A stretch of DNA of 64,000 bases from Girardinichthys multiradiatus (Eukaryota > Chordata > Actinopteri > Cyprinodontiformes > Goodeidae), in contig NC_061798.1 in NCBI RefSeq assembly GCF_021462225.1, positions 20,482,820-20,546,819 of the forward strand. Reading direction: 5' to 3'. Below the pieces are notes generated by a model. It made no database searches and was not told the DNA's origin. It worked only from the letters and a program-made list of their open reading frames with translations. The translations under genes were made by a program, and so were the position numbers. This document shows positions 22,666-33,822 of the stretch, one piece after another. How positions within the stretch are numbered: the stretch's first letter is position 1; every line of letters starts with the position of its first letter.

Positions 22666-25600
22666 AGAAATCTTGTTTTATATTAGGCTTGTTGCACTAA
22701 GCCTGGGGTTGCAGTGTCGTGTTGAGGTAAAGCAGGCACCCCATATTTAGGCCATTTGTTTTCGACGCAGCCATCCAGGGTTTGACCTCGGGGCTTGACC
22801 TTTGCTGCATGTCTTCCCCCTCCCTCTCTGCCCTTACCTGTCTGAAAACTGCACAAATGTAACTGATTAGAAACAAACAACTCAAAGCTTAAAATATAAA
22901 TTCGTAGTTATGTCCCAATTTGATTAAAAGTATTTAATAGGGGTTTCGATCTGGGCATTTTTGATTATTGCCATTAGAGTCCCTGACTAAACTCAAGTGC
23001 AGAAACCGGTTTTTGATCTTATGTATGTAATTCAATGTCAGCAAGCCAGCTATGTAGCCTTGCTTTTTGATGACATTTTTTGAATTTCAGGCCTTTTTCT
23101 ATGCATAGAGCTTGCAACATTATACAACAGGCCGTGCATATTTGGTTTGTTGCTCACAATTTAAATGTTTTTTACCCTTTACAATGGGAGTTACAGTGAC
23201 CAACAAGTACAATGTTGACAGCTACACCTTCTTCTCTCTCTGTGTCATACTCCATCAGTCAGTTATCCTTACAGAGAGCAGCCGAAACATTAGTCATGAA
23301 ATTGTATGATGTTCAAAGCCAGTCGCTAAGTTTATGAAGCAGGAGAAAAACTTTTCCTGTACATTTTATTCACACACAATTAACTACAACCACATTGAAA
23401 TAGGTTGCGAGCGAAATCATCAAAGATCAAAAACAAATTAAAAATGTTAGCTATAGCATAGTACTTTAGCAAACTACATAGCATAAAAACTAGTCAGCAG
23501 GAGGAAAACTCTAGCTGTATGTGTCGAGTCAGATATATCTCTAGAAACACATGATTTTAAAGCAGAAACTCATGATGGGAAATAAGGATTTCTTACTGTA
23601 AAGACAAACAGATACAGCATCATTGTTAAGGAAGTTAGCACTGATTAAACTTATAAACACATGCTGCAAGGACCATTCAGTTGAACAGCTTGGGAAACGG
23701 ATTGATGATTTCAATTAGGGGATTTGAACCTTTGAACCTTAAACCACCAACGTTTTTTAATCAGATGTGAAAAGTAATTTGGCTCCTTGATTATTACACT
23801 TAAAATCAGGATGCATTCACACCAATGGTGGTACTGATCAGAAATATTTGTTCATTAAAACGCAAAAGGTGCTACACGAAACAGCACAAACCTCTTTGCA
23901 ACTGAGCCCCCTGATGTACCTAGTTAAATGCTATATTTCATTTTCCTCATTCTGTTCTTTTAATTGTGATGATCCTGATGTGAAGGCGTCCCCTTTGTCT
24001 ATTCTTCAAGCCCCTTCAGAGAAGCTTTTGTAAGACCAGGTGTCCACTTGTTTGACTATGTATTGTGGCATTTCTGCACCTCTTCTTAAATTCCCCATGT
24101 AACAGTGGAAAGGCTGACCTTTGCACTCAGTTTCCCATGCATGTGCATGTTGGGTCATAAAGGAAAGGTCAGTGCGGGAAGTCCCAGAAGAAAGTTGCAC
24201 AGGTAAAGCAGACAAAGTAGGTGACCAAGGATCAAGTGGCTTTTAGGATGAAGCAGCAGATGGTTGATGACAAAGCTGCTTGGCATGCATTACCATTCAA
24301 CCAGGTGCACAGAAAGAGACGAAGTGTGTTATTTCATTTCCTGCACTGCTTGCACTCATATGCATAAGAAGTCGCTTTAAAGATTGTCCTATCCTTCAAG
24401 TCATGCAAAGCAAAGCAGAAGCCAAAATACAAGATGAAAGTTTGTCAGGTTGATAGAATTTATTCAATGTGACAGAGACAGGTAGATGACAATTTGTTTA
24501 ATGACCATTACCTTAATTTTCAACATTAATAATCGTACCGCTTGTTATAAAACATTTTTTAAAGATGTCTAAAAATGATTTAAAATTCCTATAATAACTA
24601 ATCTGATTGCTCAAAAGTTTGTATTAAGTAATACATTAAGTAGTACTTTTATCACATTATTCAACAAAAGGCACTGAGTTACTTAATCCAAACATTTTAC
24701 CAATCATAGATTAGTACTCTATAAGTAGATATAAACTATTATTTTTTTTCAAGCATGTATTAAGTAATACAATGCATTCTTCCACTATGGAAAATATTGT
24801 CAGATAGCAAACACTGAGATGATAAAAGCCATTAAAATATTTAATGTAAACATAAAAGCTTGCTTGATTTCAGGATTTTGATTAGAGATTATGAGAGAGA
24901 AATGCTGAAATTATAAAGAAAGCCTCAATTCTTCCAAATTTCACAGTACTTAGTGATTATACATACAAAATTAACATTACTTTTTTCTAGAATTTTTTTC
25001 TAGCTATTCAAAGAAATCTATATTTTAGACAGGAATTGTTGTTCCCCAAAAGAAATGTTCTATGTATAACCCTGCACACGTAAAACTTTAGCAGTCAAAA
25101 AAGAGAAAATTGGTTTCTGGACGAAGAACTGAGGCAGTATAATACATTCATATCAAGAAAGTAAGATATCATTCTCTGTGTTAAAGGTTTATCAGGCTGA
25201 ATGGGTATTTCCCACAGAGAAGACAACCTGTTCTGAAAATAGAATATGTCTAAAGGTCCGAGTTTAGTTAGGACTTCCTTGTGCGACATCTAACCTGACA
25301 ACAGTTCTTTCACTGTCATCAAACTACATGCATAACATGCGGAACATACTTGCGGCACAATCAGGAATTGTCCTCTATTTCTGTAGAACTGTTCATGGTC
25401 ATGACCCTGATCTTGAAAACACTTTAAAATGTTTTAATTTGAGTGATTTTGCTTTGTTGGTTCACAAGTGCAGTGAATTACATTAGTGCTACAAAGCTCT
25501 TCTTGTGTCATTAAATACATCTCAGCTTGCTTTCACAGATAAGGACAATTTGCACCAACTTTACCAGATGGAAATAAAACAATAATAAGAAGAAAAAGAA

Positions 25601-25690
25601 CAATGTAAAGTTAAAAGCAATGTTTTTCTCAAACTATAGTCACGATGGTGGTTTTGGAAGTTTTACAAAATGCATCAGTCGGTACACACA
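22666..25690. other. Intronic DNA; possible hAT-like scrap at 22935-23010
   Basis: Mostly unrecognised AT-rich DNA. The 20-mer AGAGTCCCTGACTAAACTCA (22976-22995) recurs exactly at 47267-47286 in a similar context ('gatctgggc...' / 'gatcgatgt...'). Both may be fragments of one non-autonomous DNA transposon. Confidence 0.4.
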
Positions 25691-25696
25691 ACAGGA

Positions 25697-25723
25697 AACT
25701 GGTTTGAACATTTCAAACCAGTT
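25697..25723. repeat. Perfect hairpin, 12-bp arms, 3-nt loop
   Basis: AACTGGTTTGAA (25697-25708) pairs exactly with 25712-25723. It overlaps a second palindrome, CAGTTGTT-C-AACAACTG (25719-25735). Confidence 0.9.
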
Positions 25724-25735
25724 GTTCAACAACTG

Positions 25736-27640
25736 TTTTTATCTTTTATTTCAATTTTCTGCATAACAGAAAGCAGCTAAACCCACCTAGAGCACATGGA
25801 AGATGTGGTGAACAACTATGCAGCTCTCATAGTTTGAGGAGTAGATCTAAATATAAGCTATGAATAAAATATCTCATTAAAATATATTTAATCCCTCTAT
25901 AAAACCAAAAATGATGGTTGGTTTTCCATCTCCTCGCAAACTGCCCAGAGCAATAATTCTACTTCACAATCCCCAGTTCTGCAGCCAGACTCAAATATAA
26001 ATTACTTTGACAAATATTTTTCCAAAAACCCCAGCCACTATGCATAGACTTGGGCTCCGACAGCGCAGGAGCATTACTTAATAGCTGCGACGGGCCATTA
26101 TAATTGACATTAAAACATGGAGCAAATGTGCTTCATTACTGAAATAATAACACGAGCAATATCTTGAAAACAAGTACTGTTTTAGATGGATGTGAAAAGG
26201 AAAGTGCTTTCGTGAAGGCCTAGATTGCTGCACAACAGAAAATCACAAGGATAATAAATTCTTCTGTCAACAAACCTTTCACATTGCTTTCATCTCTGAA
26301 ATGTGATCCTGCTACTGTACCTCGCTCTAATATTTTCTCTGCAGTCAAGATCGGCTATTAAAAGCCTGCCTGGGTACCATGAATGTTGGCGTGCAGTCAC
26401 TTGAGTCACTACTGTTATTTCAAAAAGCAGCTGTTGAGTGTTCCTCCTCAGCTTGATTCCCAAATATCCAGCCCCCACCAGGAGCATTAGCTGGCCGTTC
26501 AGTGGGCTCCGGATGAGTTTTTTTTTTTTTTAAGACAAACACTCACAGGTTCTCATTTTTTTGGAGCGACAGGCAAATGTGACTTGGCAACCAAAAGTGA
26601 TAGGCTGCAGCTCGGAGACAATTTAACAGGCTTAAATTGAGATTGTAAGTGACATTTGATTCAGACTCCGGATACAAAGTTTCTCACGCATGCTTTGCTG
26701 CTAAAGCGACTGGATGATTCAAAGCTGAAATGATTTAACCTTGTCTTTAAGTATATTATGTACAGTTTAAACATTATGTTACAATGTTGAACACTTGCTG
26801 ATTCACAGACCCATTAAAGACCTGGATTGAAAATGAAACAGCAGCTGGTCAGAAACCCACAACTCATGCAAGAAGATTATGTTCGTCCCACTTTGTCATG
26901 GAGTCATGCCCTATTGCTGGAATGTAAACAGAAACATCTACAGCTTCTTTTGGGATAAGCTGTGCAAGAACAAACACACAATAAAGTATAAGAGAAATTA
27001 CATGTGGCAGATAAACATGAAAGAATATCTCATTTACAAATAACTTTAAAGCAATTTAATGAGTTCAGTCATAAGGTCAAAAATAAAAGTTCCTTTCATT
27101 TCCCCTTTCTAAATCAAACAACAAGCTAGAGATGAGGGTATGGGTAATAAAAAAAATCACAGCCTTGGGTTTGAAAACACTTCTTTTAGATAGATGAGAA
27201 ATACCGTGTACTAGTGCATTAGTAATAAAATAATGCAACCATTCTGCATTGGACTTCTACTATTCCCAATGTGTAGATGCCCATAGTTAAAAATTGACAA
27301 ACTAATAGACTTATAAAACAAACAAAATAACCAACATTAAGATAAGTATATGACTACATACACAAAAAAAATGTAATACAAAAAGAACAAAAGGCAAGAA
27401 AACATTAAATTACTGCCCACTAATGCTCAACTGCTAAACAGGTCAGCCTATCCCGTGAACCCAACAATTCCATATTTGTGAACCTACACGCCAGAGTGTT
27501 TTGGGAAAACTGCTCAATACACTGGTTTTGATGCTCTTACTAAGCCTCCTACTAGCTCTTAAAATGATGTCTCTAACCCACTAGGGGTGTAATGCTACAC
27601 AAGACAAGACACATACAACGTTAGGTTTACAAGATATCCA
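25736..27640. other. Intronic DNA; two stretches that resemble conserved non-coding DNA
   Basis: No transposon was recognised. Stretches 26040-26170 and 26580-26730 are less repetitive and rich in homeodomain-type ATTA cores. This is only a subjective impression of constraint. Confidence 0.3.
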
Positions 27641-27644
27641 TTTA

Positions 27645-27738
27645 TCCATCCATTGTCTGTCCAGATCCGGTAACTCCCTTAGTTAATTTAAGGGTGGTAG
27701 ACAATGGATGGATGGATGGATGGATGGATGGATGGATG
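27645..27738. repeat. 14-bp inverted repeat followed by (GATG)n
   Basis: TCCATCCATTGTCT (27645-27658) is the exact reverse complement of 27699-27712 across a 40-nt spacer. The right arm runs directly into (GATG)n up to about 27738. It resembles the 3' tails of fish SINE-like repeats. Confidence 0.75.
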
Positions 27739-28099
27739 ATCTCAAAGTTAATTTCAATTGTTTGCATCTGGTATCATGTGCTTCTGACTATGTTCCATAT
27801 CTCCTAACCATAAGAAAGGTTGAAATGTAGAAACAGCGCCCTAAAGACCCTTGCTGGAAGCACAAACTGACCCTTTACACAGAGTGAGCAATTCACCTTT
27901 TTCTGGTTGAGAACCATGGCCTCAGACCTAAAGGAGCTGACTCTCATCCCTGTCGCTTCACGCTCTGCTGCAAACTGCCCCAGTGCAGGCTGGAGCACGT
28001 TTGGTTTTTACAAACATAATAAAGGTAGAATAAGGTACAGCTTTAAAGAAACTGTAATTCGTGTGAAAAATTCATGTCCAGATTTGATTATTACATATA

Positions 28100-28615
28100 C
28101 ACTACCGGTCAAAGGTTTTAGAACGCCTTTCTCGTGTAATGGTTTTCTTTATGTTTATGACCATTTACATTGTAAGTAACTTCTCAATGAACACATGCAA
28201 CTATGTAGAAAACCAAAAATTGTAAAAGAACTTTAAATATGACATATTTTAGAATGCTTAAAGTAGCCGCCCTTTAATGTAATGAATGAAATATTAACCT
28301 CTGGCCGTCTCTCAATGAATGTCTGGGAAGTTCTTTCAAGACTCTTTGGAAAACCATTTCAGGTGACCACCTCATGAAGATCAAGGAGAGAACGCCAAGA
28401 GAGCAAAGCAGTAATTAAAGCAAAGGGTGGATATGTTGTAAAAATCTAAAATCTAAAAATGTTTAGAGTTATTTCACACTTTTTGTTAACTACATAATTC
28501 CACGTGTGTTCAATCACAGTTTGTTGTCTCTGTGAGAATCTACAATTGAAATAGTCATGAAAATAAAGAGACCCATTAAGTGAGAAAAGCGTGTTAAAAC
28601 TTTTGACCAGTAGTG
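28100..28615 (+). mobile_element. Non-autonomous, internally deleted Tc1-like element (516 bp)
   Basis: The ends are inverted: CACTACCGGTCAAAGG (28100-28115) against the reverse complement of 28582-28615 (CACTACTGGTCAAAAG), about 34 bp with several mismatches. TA precedes the left end, while the right-hand target is mutated to TG. Positions about 28358-28440 keep a C-terminal transposase relic ('ccatttcaggtgaccacctc', 'agcagtaattaaagcaaagg'). The rest of the gene has been deleted. Confidence 0.8.
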
Positions 28616-31524
28616 TGTGGTTCTTGAAACTTGTTCAATTCTAAGGTGGTCCTAACGCAAAAACGCAAGGAAATATTCGTTTTGTGTTTTCACAAATTTA
28701 ATAAAGGTGTTAGAAAACTGAAAACTATCTGCTCATTGTAGAGTTATCCAGTTCATGTTTGACCAGTGTAAATATTTGAAATCTAAAACAAGAGATATCA
28801 GATGTATTCCAGTTTGATTAAAAAAAAATTGCCTTGAAGATGCTAACTTAGGCATTGTCAGGGGATAATAGGTTAGCCACAGGAGGAAACCATGATGAAG
28901 ATGCTAACTTTAGCAATGTTAATTTCACCTTAATGAGAATATGTGGGTATTTTAGTATTGCAAGCCCCTCTACTAGCGAACTTTGGAAGAGGTCCATTGA
29001 ACATTTCACAAATTAACAAGATTTTATTAACATACCAAAGTGCAGGAACAAATGATGATGATTTTATTGTAAAGACAACTAAAAAATGCAGTACATGTTT
29101 AAGTTAAAAGTCCACGCTCTGATTTAATTGTGGAGTGTTTGACTAAGGCACATTAATCTATGCTAATGGCTTACCCAACTAAAGATGTGCTTTGTATGAC
29201 TTTTTTGAACAACCAGCTGTTTTCTTGTGAAACCGTTGCATTATTTGCCACAATCCCACAAGCTCACATGTTAGACAGATTTTGTTTGCTAAGAATCTTG
29301 ATTGTGCCACACAGCTGAAAACACCAGCAAAGCAAAATAGCAAAGAAGAAACAAAAGATATTTGATCACAAGAAGGTTGAAAATTACAAAGAGTAGGCAT
29401 AATTTCATGGATTATGTATTGACCCATGGGTCACATTATTCTTTAGAAAAGCTGAAGGCCATGCCAAATACAGAGTTTCCAAACAATAAAACTGGACGAC
29501 ATCAGATGAGATAGCTTTCAAACACCAAAACTCAAAGTGTTAGAAGGAAGGGTCCTTCTGATGTAATGGATTCCTTATGTTGATGCTTCAGTAACGTTTG
29601 TGAATTGGAGCAATAAACACTGTCATTCTTCCTGGATAAATGCTGAAAGTGACATGAAACCATTATCTTTCTTTTCCTAGAACATTTTGTTTCTCCGAGC
29701 ATATGCAAACTTAAAAGCAGTGGAGATGTAGAATCTCAGGTTTCTTGAGCACTTCCTACTAGGGCAGACCAAGAACTGGAGGGACTATATGTCTATTCTG
29801 GCAGGGGAGTGCGGTGGGATGTCTAGCTTCCCTACTCAACCCACAATGAATGGAGTAAAATAGTAGAAGAACAAATGTGTTATTATGCCATATCCATAAT
29901 GTATCACTCCCCTAATACTTATTGAGTGATAAAAAAAAATTGTTTTGAGGACAAAATATGATTCCATCAGGTGGTTGCAGAAATGTATAAAGTAAAATCC
30001 AACTGACAACTTAGCAACTCAAAAACAACTAAGCTGACTGTTATGAAACCTAAAGAGAGTTGCAACAAATTAGAATACCTATTGTTACAGTAAATTCCAC
30101 ACAGGTAAAAAAAAATGAAATAGCAATGTCCTCAGGTCCACTTACCAAACAGTGTTCTTTTTAATATATTTTAGTGTAACATTTTGCAGGAGTTTTATTT
30201 CTGCTTTCTTTGGAGTGAGCATCTTGTCCGTCAGAAATGTCTAAAGAAAAGAAATGTGTGAAGTATTTTTCAACAACAAAGCCAAAAGCAACGGAAATAG
30301 CCAGAAAGGACTGGCAGGCGATGCACTCTTTGATGGTACTGGTCTTGTTTGTCCCTCATGCTCTAAAAACTGCTTATTTTATGTCTTGCCTATCTGAAAA
30401 GAACAATTTTCAAATCCATTACTGTCCCTTAAAATTAAGTCCCTCATATTTCTCTGTAGTTTGCTTGTGTGTGGGATAATAAGCCTCATTATCTTGCTAG
30501 CTATATGCCCTGTGACGTGTTTTGGTTTTTCTGATGCTCCCATGATAAATTTGGCCACTTTGTAGCTCTTTACTCTTGCCATGTTGTGATAAACTACTGT
30601 ATAAAATACACACCAGTGCCTGTGTAGTTTCATTTGCAGTGTCTAAACTGTCTATTCAAAATAAGATCCACTGTTATGTGTGTCAATATGCCTACTTTTT
30701 ACCCCTCGACAAGATGCTGATATTATGTATGCTCATGGCTAAATAAATTTTGTATAGGCATTGATGTCTGCCTGTCATTGCAGTTGCATTATGAAAAGCC
30801 GACATAACCATCCTGCAGGAATAAATGTAGCAACACACTGCCAGAGACCTTGAAAAAATAAAAACGAAGAGAGGCACACTAAGACCTCTTCATGTCAGCT
30901 GCATGTGTGTGTAATGTTTTCCTCCTTCAGCCATCCAACTCCCATTTTACACACACACATTCATATATCACCCTATCTAGATGACACTGGACTTTGCCTG
31001 TGGTGACCTCGGGAGCAAACTTGCCACTAATGTGATCTGACAAGTCAGCTACAAGAAAGTGCTAACTGAGCAGTATAATGGGTAAAAGGACCCTTGCCTT
31101 TATTCATACCTCAGCACTTTCACCTCAGCCCAAGTCCTAATTTTCTGAAGATAAATTAGGGAAGACATAGTTTGGGTTGTGGCTGTGTGGAAAAAGAAAT
31201 CTACCCCCAGGACTCAGTTACCCCTGGGACTTAAAATGCTAAGGGTCAGGGTCGTAATTCTGCCAAACAATGGAGATTTAAATTTTTCTTTTGCCATTTT
31301 GTCTCCTCTGACTTCTAAGTCTACTAGGTATGTAACAAAATCTCACAATTTTAAAACGTCACATTATTTCTTGTCTAAGTGAAGCCTGTCAGCATATGAC
31401 TTCTGGTGAAGTAAGTTGATGCAATTACTTAGAAAATGAATGCTTCAAGCCGGACACCCGGTGTCTACATTTGAGACTATTATTTTGATGGATGAAAGGA
31501 AGGAAGTAGTTTTGAGTTGCCGTG
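28616..31524. other. Intronic DNA with no recognised feature
   Basis: AT-rich. The motif 'gaagatgctaactt' occurs twice (28836 and 28899 regions), and 'MSKEKKCVKYF...' at 30237 is a short open frame with no recognised family. No other support for genes was found. Confidence 0.4.
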
Positions 31525-31691
<167 letters not shown>

Positions 31692-31692
31692 A

Positions 31693-33223
31693 CACTGCTC
31701 AAAAAAATAAAGGGAACACTTAAACAACACAATATAACTCCAAGTACATCAAACTTCTGGGAAATCAAACTGTCCACTTAAGAAGCAACAATGATTGACA
31801 ATCAATTTCACATGCTGTTGTGTAAATGGAATAGACAACAGGGGGAAATCTTTGGTGATTAGCAAGACACACTCAATAAAGGAGTGGTTCTGCAGGTGGG
31901 GACCACAGACCACTTCTCAGTACCGATGCTTTCTGGCTGATGTTTTGGTCACTTTTGAATGTTGGTGGTGCTTTCACACTCGTGGTAACATGAGATGGAC
32001 TCTACAACCCACACAAGTGGCTCATCCAGGATGGCACATCAATGCGAGCTGTGGCAAGAAGGTGTGCTGTGTCTGTCATGTAGTGTCCAGAGCTTGGAGG
32101 CGCTACCAGGAGACAGGCCAGTACACCAGGAGACATGGAGGAGGTCGTAGGAGGGCAACAACCCAGCAGCAGGACCGCTACCTCCGCCTTTGTGCATGGA
32201 GGAACAGAAGGAGCACTGCCAGAGCCCTGCAAAATGACCTCCAGCAGGCCACAAATGTGCATGTGTCTGCACAAACGGTTAGAAACCCACTCCATGAGGA
32301 TGGTATGAGGGCCAGGCGTCCACAAATGGGGGTTGTGCTCACAGCCCAACACCGTGCAGGACGCTTGGCGTTTGCCAGAGAATACCAGGATTGAGAAATT
32401 CGCCACTGGCGCCCTGTGCTCTTCACAGATGAAAGCAGGTTCACACTGAGCACATGTGACAGACGTGACAGAGTCTGGAGACACCATGGAGAGCAATTTG
32501 CTGCCTGCAACATCCTTCAGCATGACCAGTTTGGCAGTGGGTCAGTAACGGTGTGGGGTGGCATTTCTTTGGGGGGCCGCACAGCCCTCCATGTGCTCGC
32601 CAGAGGTAGCATGACTGCCATTAGGTACTGAGATGAAATCCTCAGACCCCTTGTGAGACCATATGCTGGTGCGGTTGGCCCTGGGTTCCTCCTATTGCAG
32701 GACAATGCTAGACCTCATGTGGCTGGAGTGTGTCAGCAGTTCCTGCAAGATGAAGACATTGAAGCTATGGACTGGCCCGCCCGTTCCCCAGACCTGAATC
32801 CGATTGAGCACATCTGGGACATCATGTCTCGCTCCATCCACCAACGTCACGTTGCACCACAGACTGTCCAGGAGTTGGCGGATGCTTTAGTCCAGGTCTG
32901 GGAGGAGATCCCTCAGGAGGCCATCTGCCGTCTCATCAGGAGCATGCCCAGGCGTTGTAGGGAGGTCATACAGGCACGTGGAGGCCACACACAATACTGA
33001 GCCTCATTTTGACTTGTTTTAAGGACATTACATCAAAGTTGGATCAGCCTGTAGTGTGTTTTTCCACTTTAATTTTGTGTGTGACTCCAAATCCAGGCCT
33101 CCATTGGTTAATAAATTTGATTTCCATTGATGATTTTTGTGTGATTTTGTTGTCAGCAGATTCAACTTTGTACAGAACAAAGTATTCAATGAGAATATTT
33201 CATTCATTCAGATCTAGGAAGTA
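31693..33223 (+). mobile_element. Tc1/mariner element 3 (about 1.5 kb, right TIR end lost)
   Basis: The left end starts CACTGCTCAAAAAAATAAAG after a TA at 31691-31692, a terminus seen widely in fish and amphibian Tc1 elements. The transposase fills 31990-33000. At the right, sequence up to 'cattcagatctagga' (about 33213) belongs to the element. The expected inverted terminus is then absent and replaced by (TA)n at 33226-33247. Loss of the terminus, together with stops in the gene, makes this copy immobile. Confidence 0.9.
31990..33000 (+). pseudogene. Tc1-like transposase, DD34E, two stops plus compensating indels
   Basis: A single overall frame runs from ATG 31990 to TGA 32998-33000 (about 336 codons). 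Between about 32023 and 32079 the helix-turn-helix is out of frame: the shifted frame reads [18 protein letters not shown], and two deletions restore register afterwards. In-frame TGA codons sit at 32392-32394 (after AREYQD) and 32629-32631 (after AIRY). Catalytic residues remain in FTDESRF, QDNARPH and PIEHIWD, with 34 residues between the last two acids. The C-terminus is SMPRRCREVIQARGGHTQY. Not functional. Confidence 0.9.
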
Positions 33224-33225
33224 TA

Positions 33226-33247
33226 AATATATATATATATATATATA
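33226..33247. repeat. (TA)n microsatellite at the broken end of element 3
   Basis: Pure AT alternation where the right TIR terminus should be. It may derive from the same (TA)n tract seen on the left side. Confidence 0.85.
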
Positions 33248-33822
33248 CTTTTGTCATTGCCAATAAAAACAAGCCATTATGTCGAGTGCCTACTGATGTA
33301 TGTAGTCTTGGTACCTCTCTGTGTTCCTGAATCTGCCTGGACCGTATTAACATGAACGTGTCCCTATTCATTCTATCTTTGGCTCAGCTAAACAGCAGCA
33401 TTCATCTTAGAAATATACTTTTGTCAGTGCAGAAAATACTTTTTCTGTCATTGCCAATAAAAACAAGCCATCATGTTGAGTGTCTACTGGTGTATGTAGT
33501 CTTTGTAACTCCAAGACGCCACTCTTTGCTGCTGGACACCAACTAAGAGCTTTCCTCACTATCCTCTTTACTTCATGCAATGGCAAGATAAACTTTATGT
33601 TTAATTCATTATTTGTTCAAGTTCCAGTACCAATCTTTGAAATTATTGCCTTGAATATTTTGTGAACAAGTTTAGGTGAGCAGGCCAATTTCCTGATATA
33701 AAAGGCTGATCATGTCCCTGAATCACTTGGACCGTATTAACATAACCGTGTCCCTATTCATCCTATTTTTGGCTCAGCTAAACAGCAGCATTCATCTTGG
33801 AAATATACCTTTGTCAGTGCAG
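33248..33822 (+). repeat. Direct repeats spaced about 195 bp
   Basis: Block A ('tgtcattgccaataaaaaca', 33252-33310) recurs at 33446-33505, 194 bp later. Block B ('ccgtattaacatgaacgtgt' through 'gtcagtgcag', 33342-33432) recurs at 33732-33822, 390 bp later, which is twice the same interval. This suggests an old tandem array of a unit near 195 bp, with the middle B block and third A block eroded or replaced. Confidence 0.7.

Noticed and set aside
22304..22750. A 148-residue frame of Met-Asp-Gly-Trp repeats
   Set aside because: It is the translation of an (ATGG)n microsatellite and has no gene signals.
31795..32523. Minus-strand frames of over 100 residues inside element 3
   Set aside because: Shadows of the plus-strand transposase.
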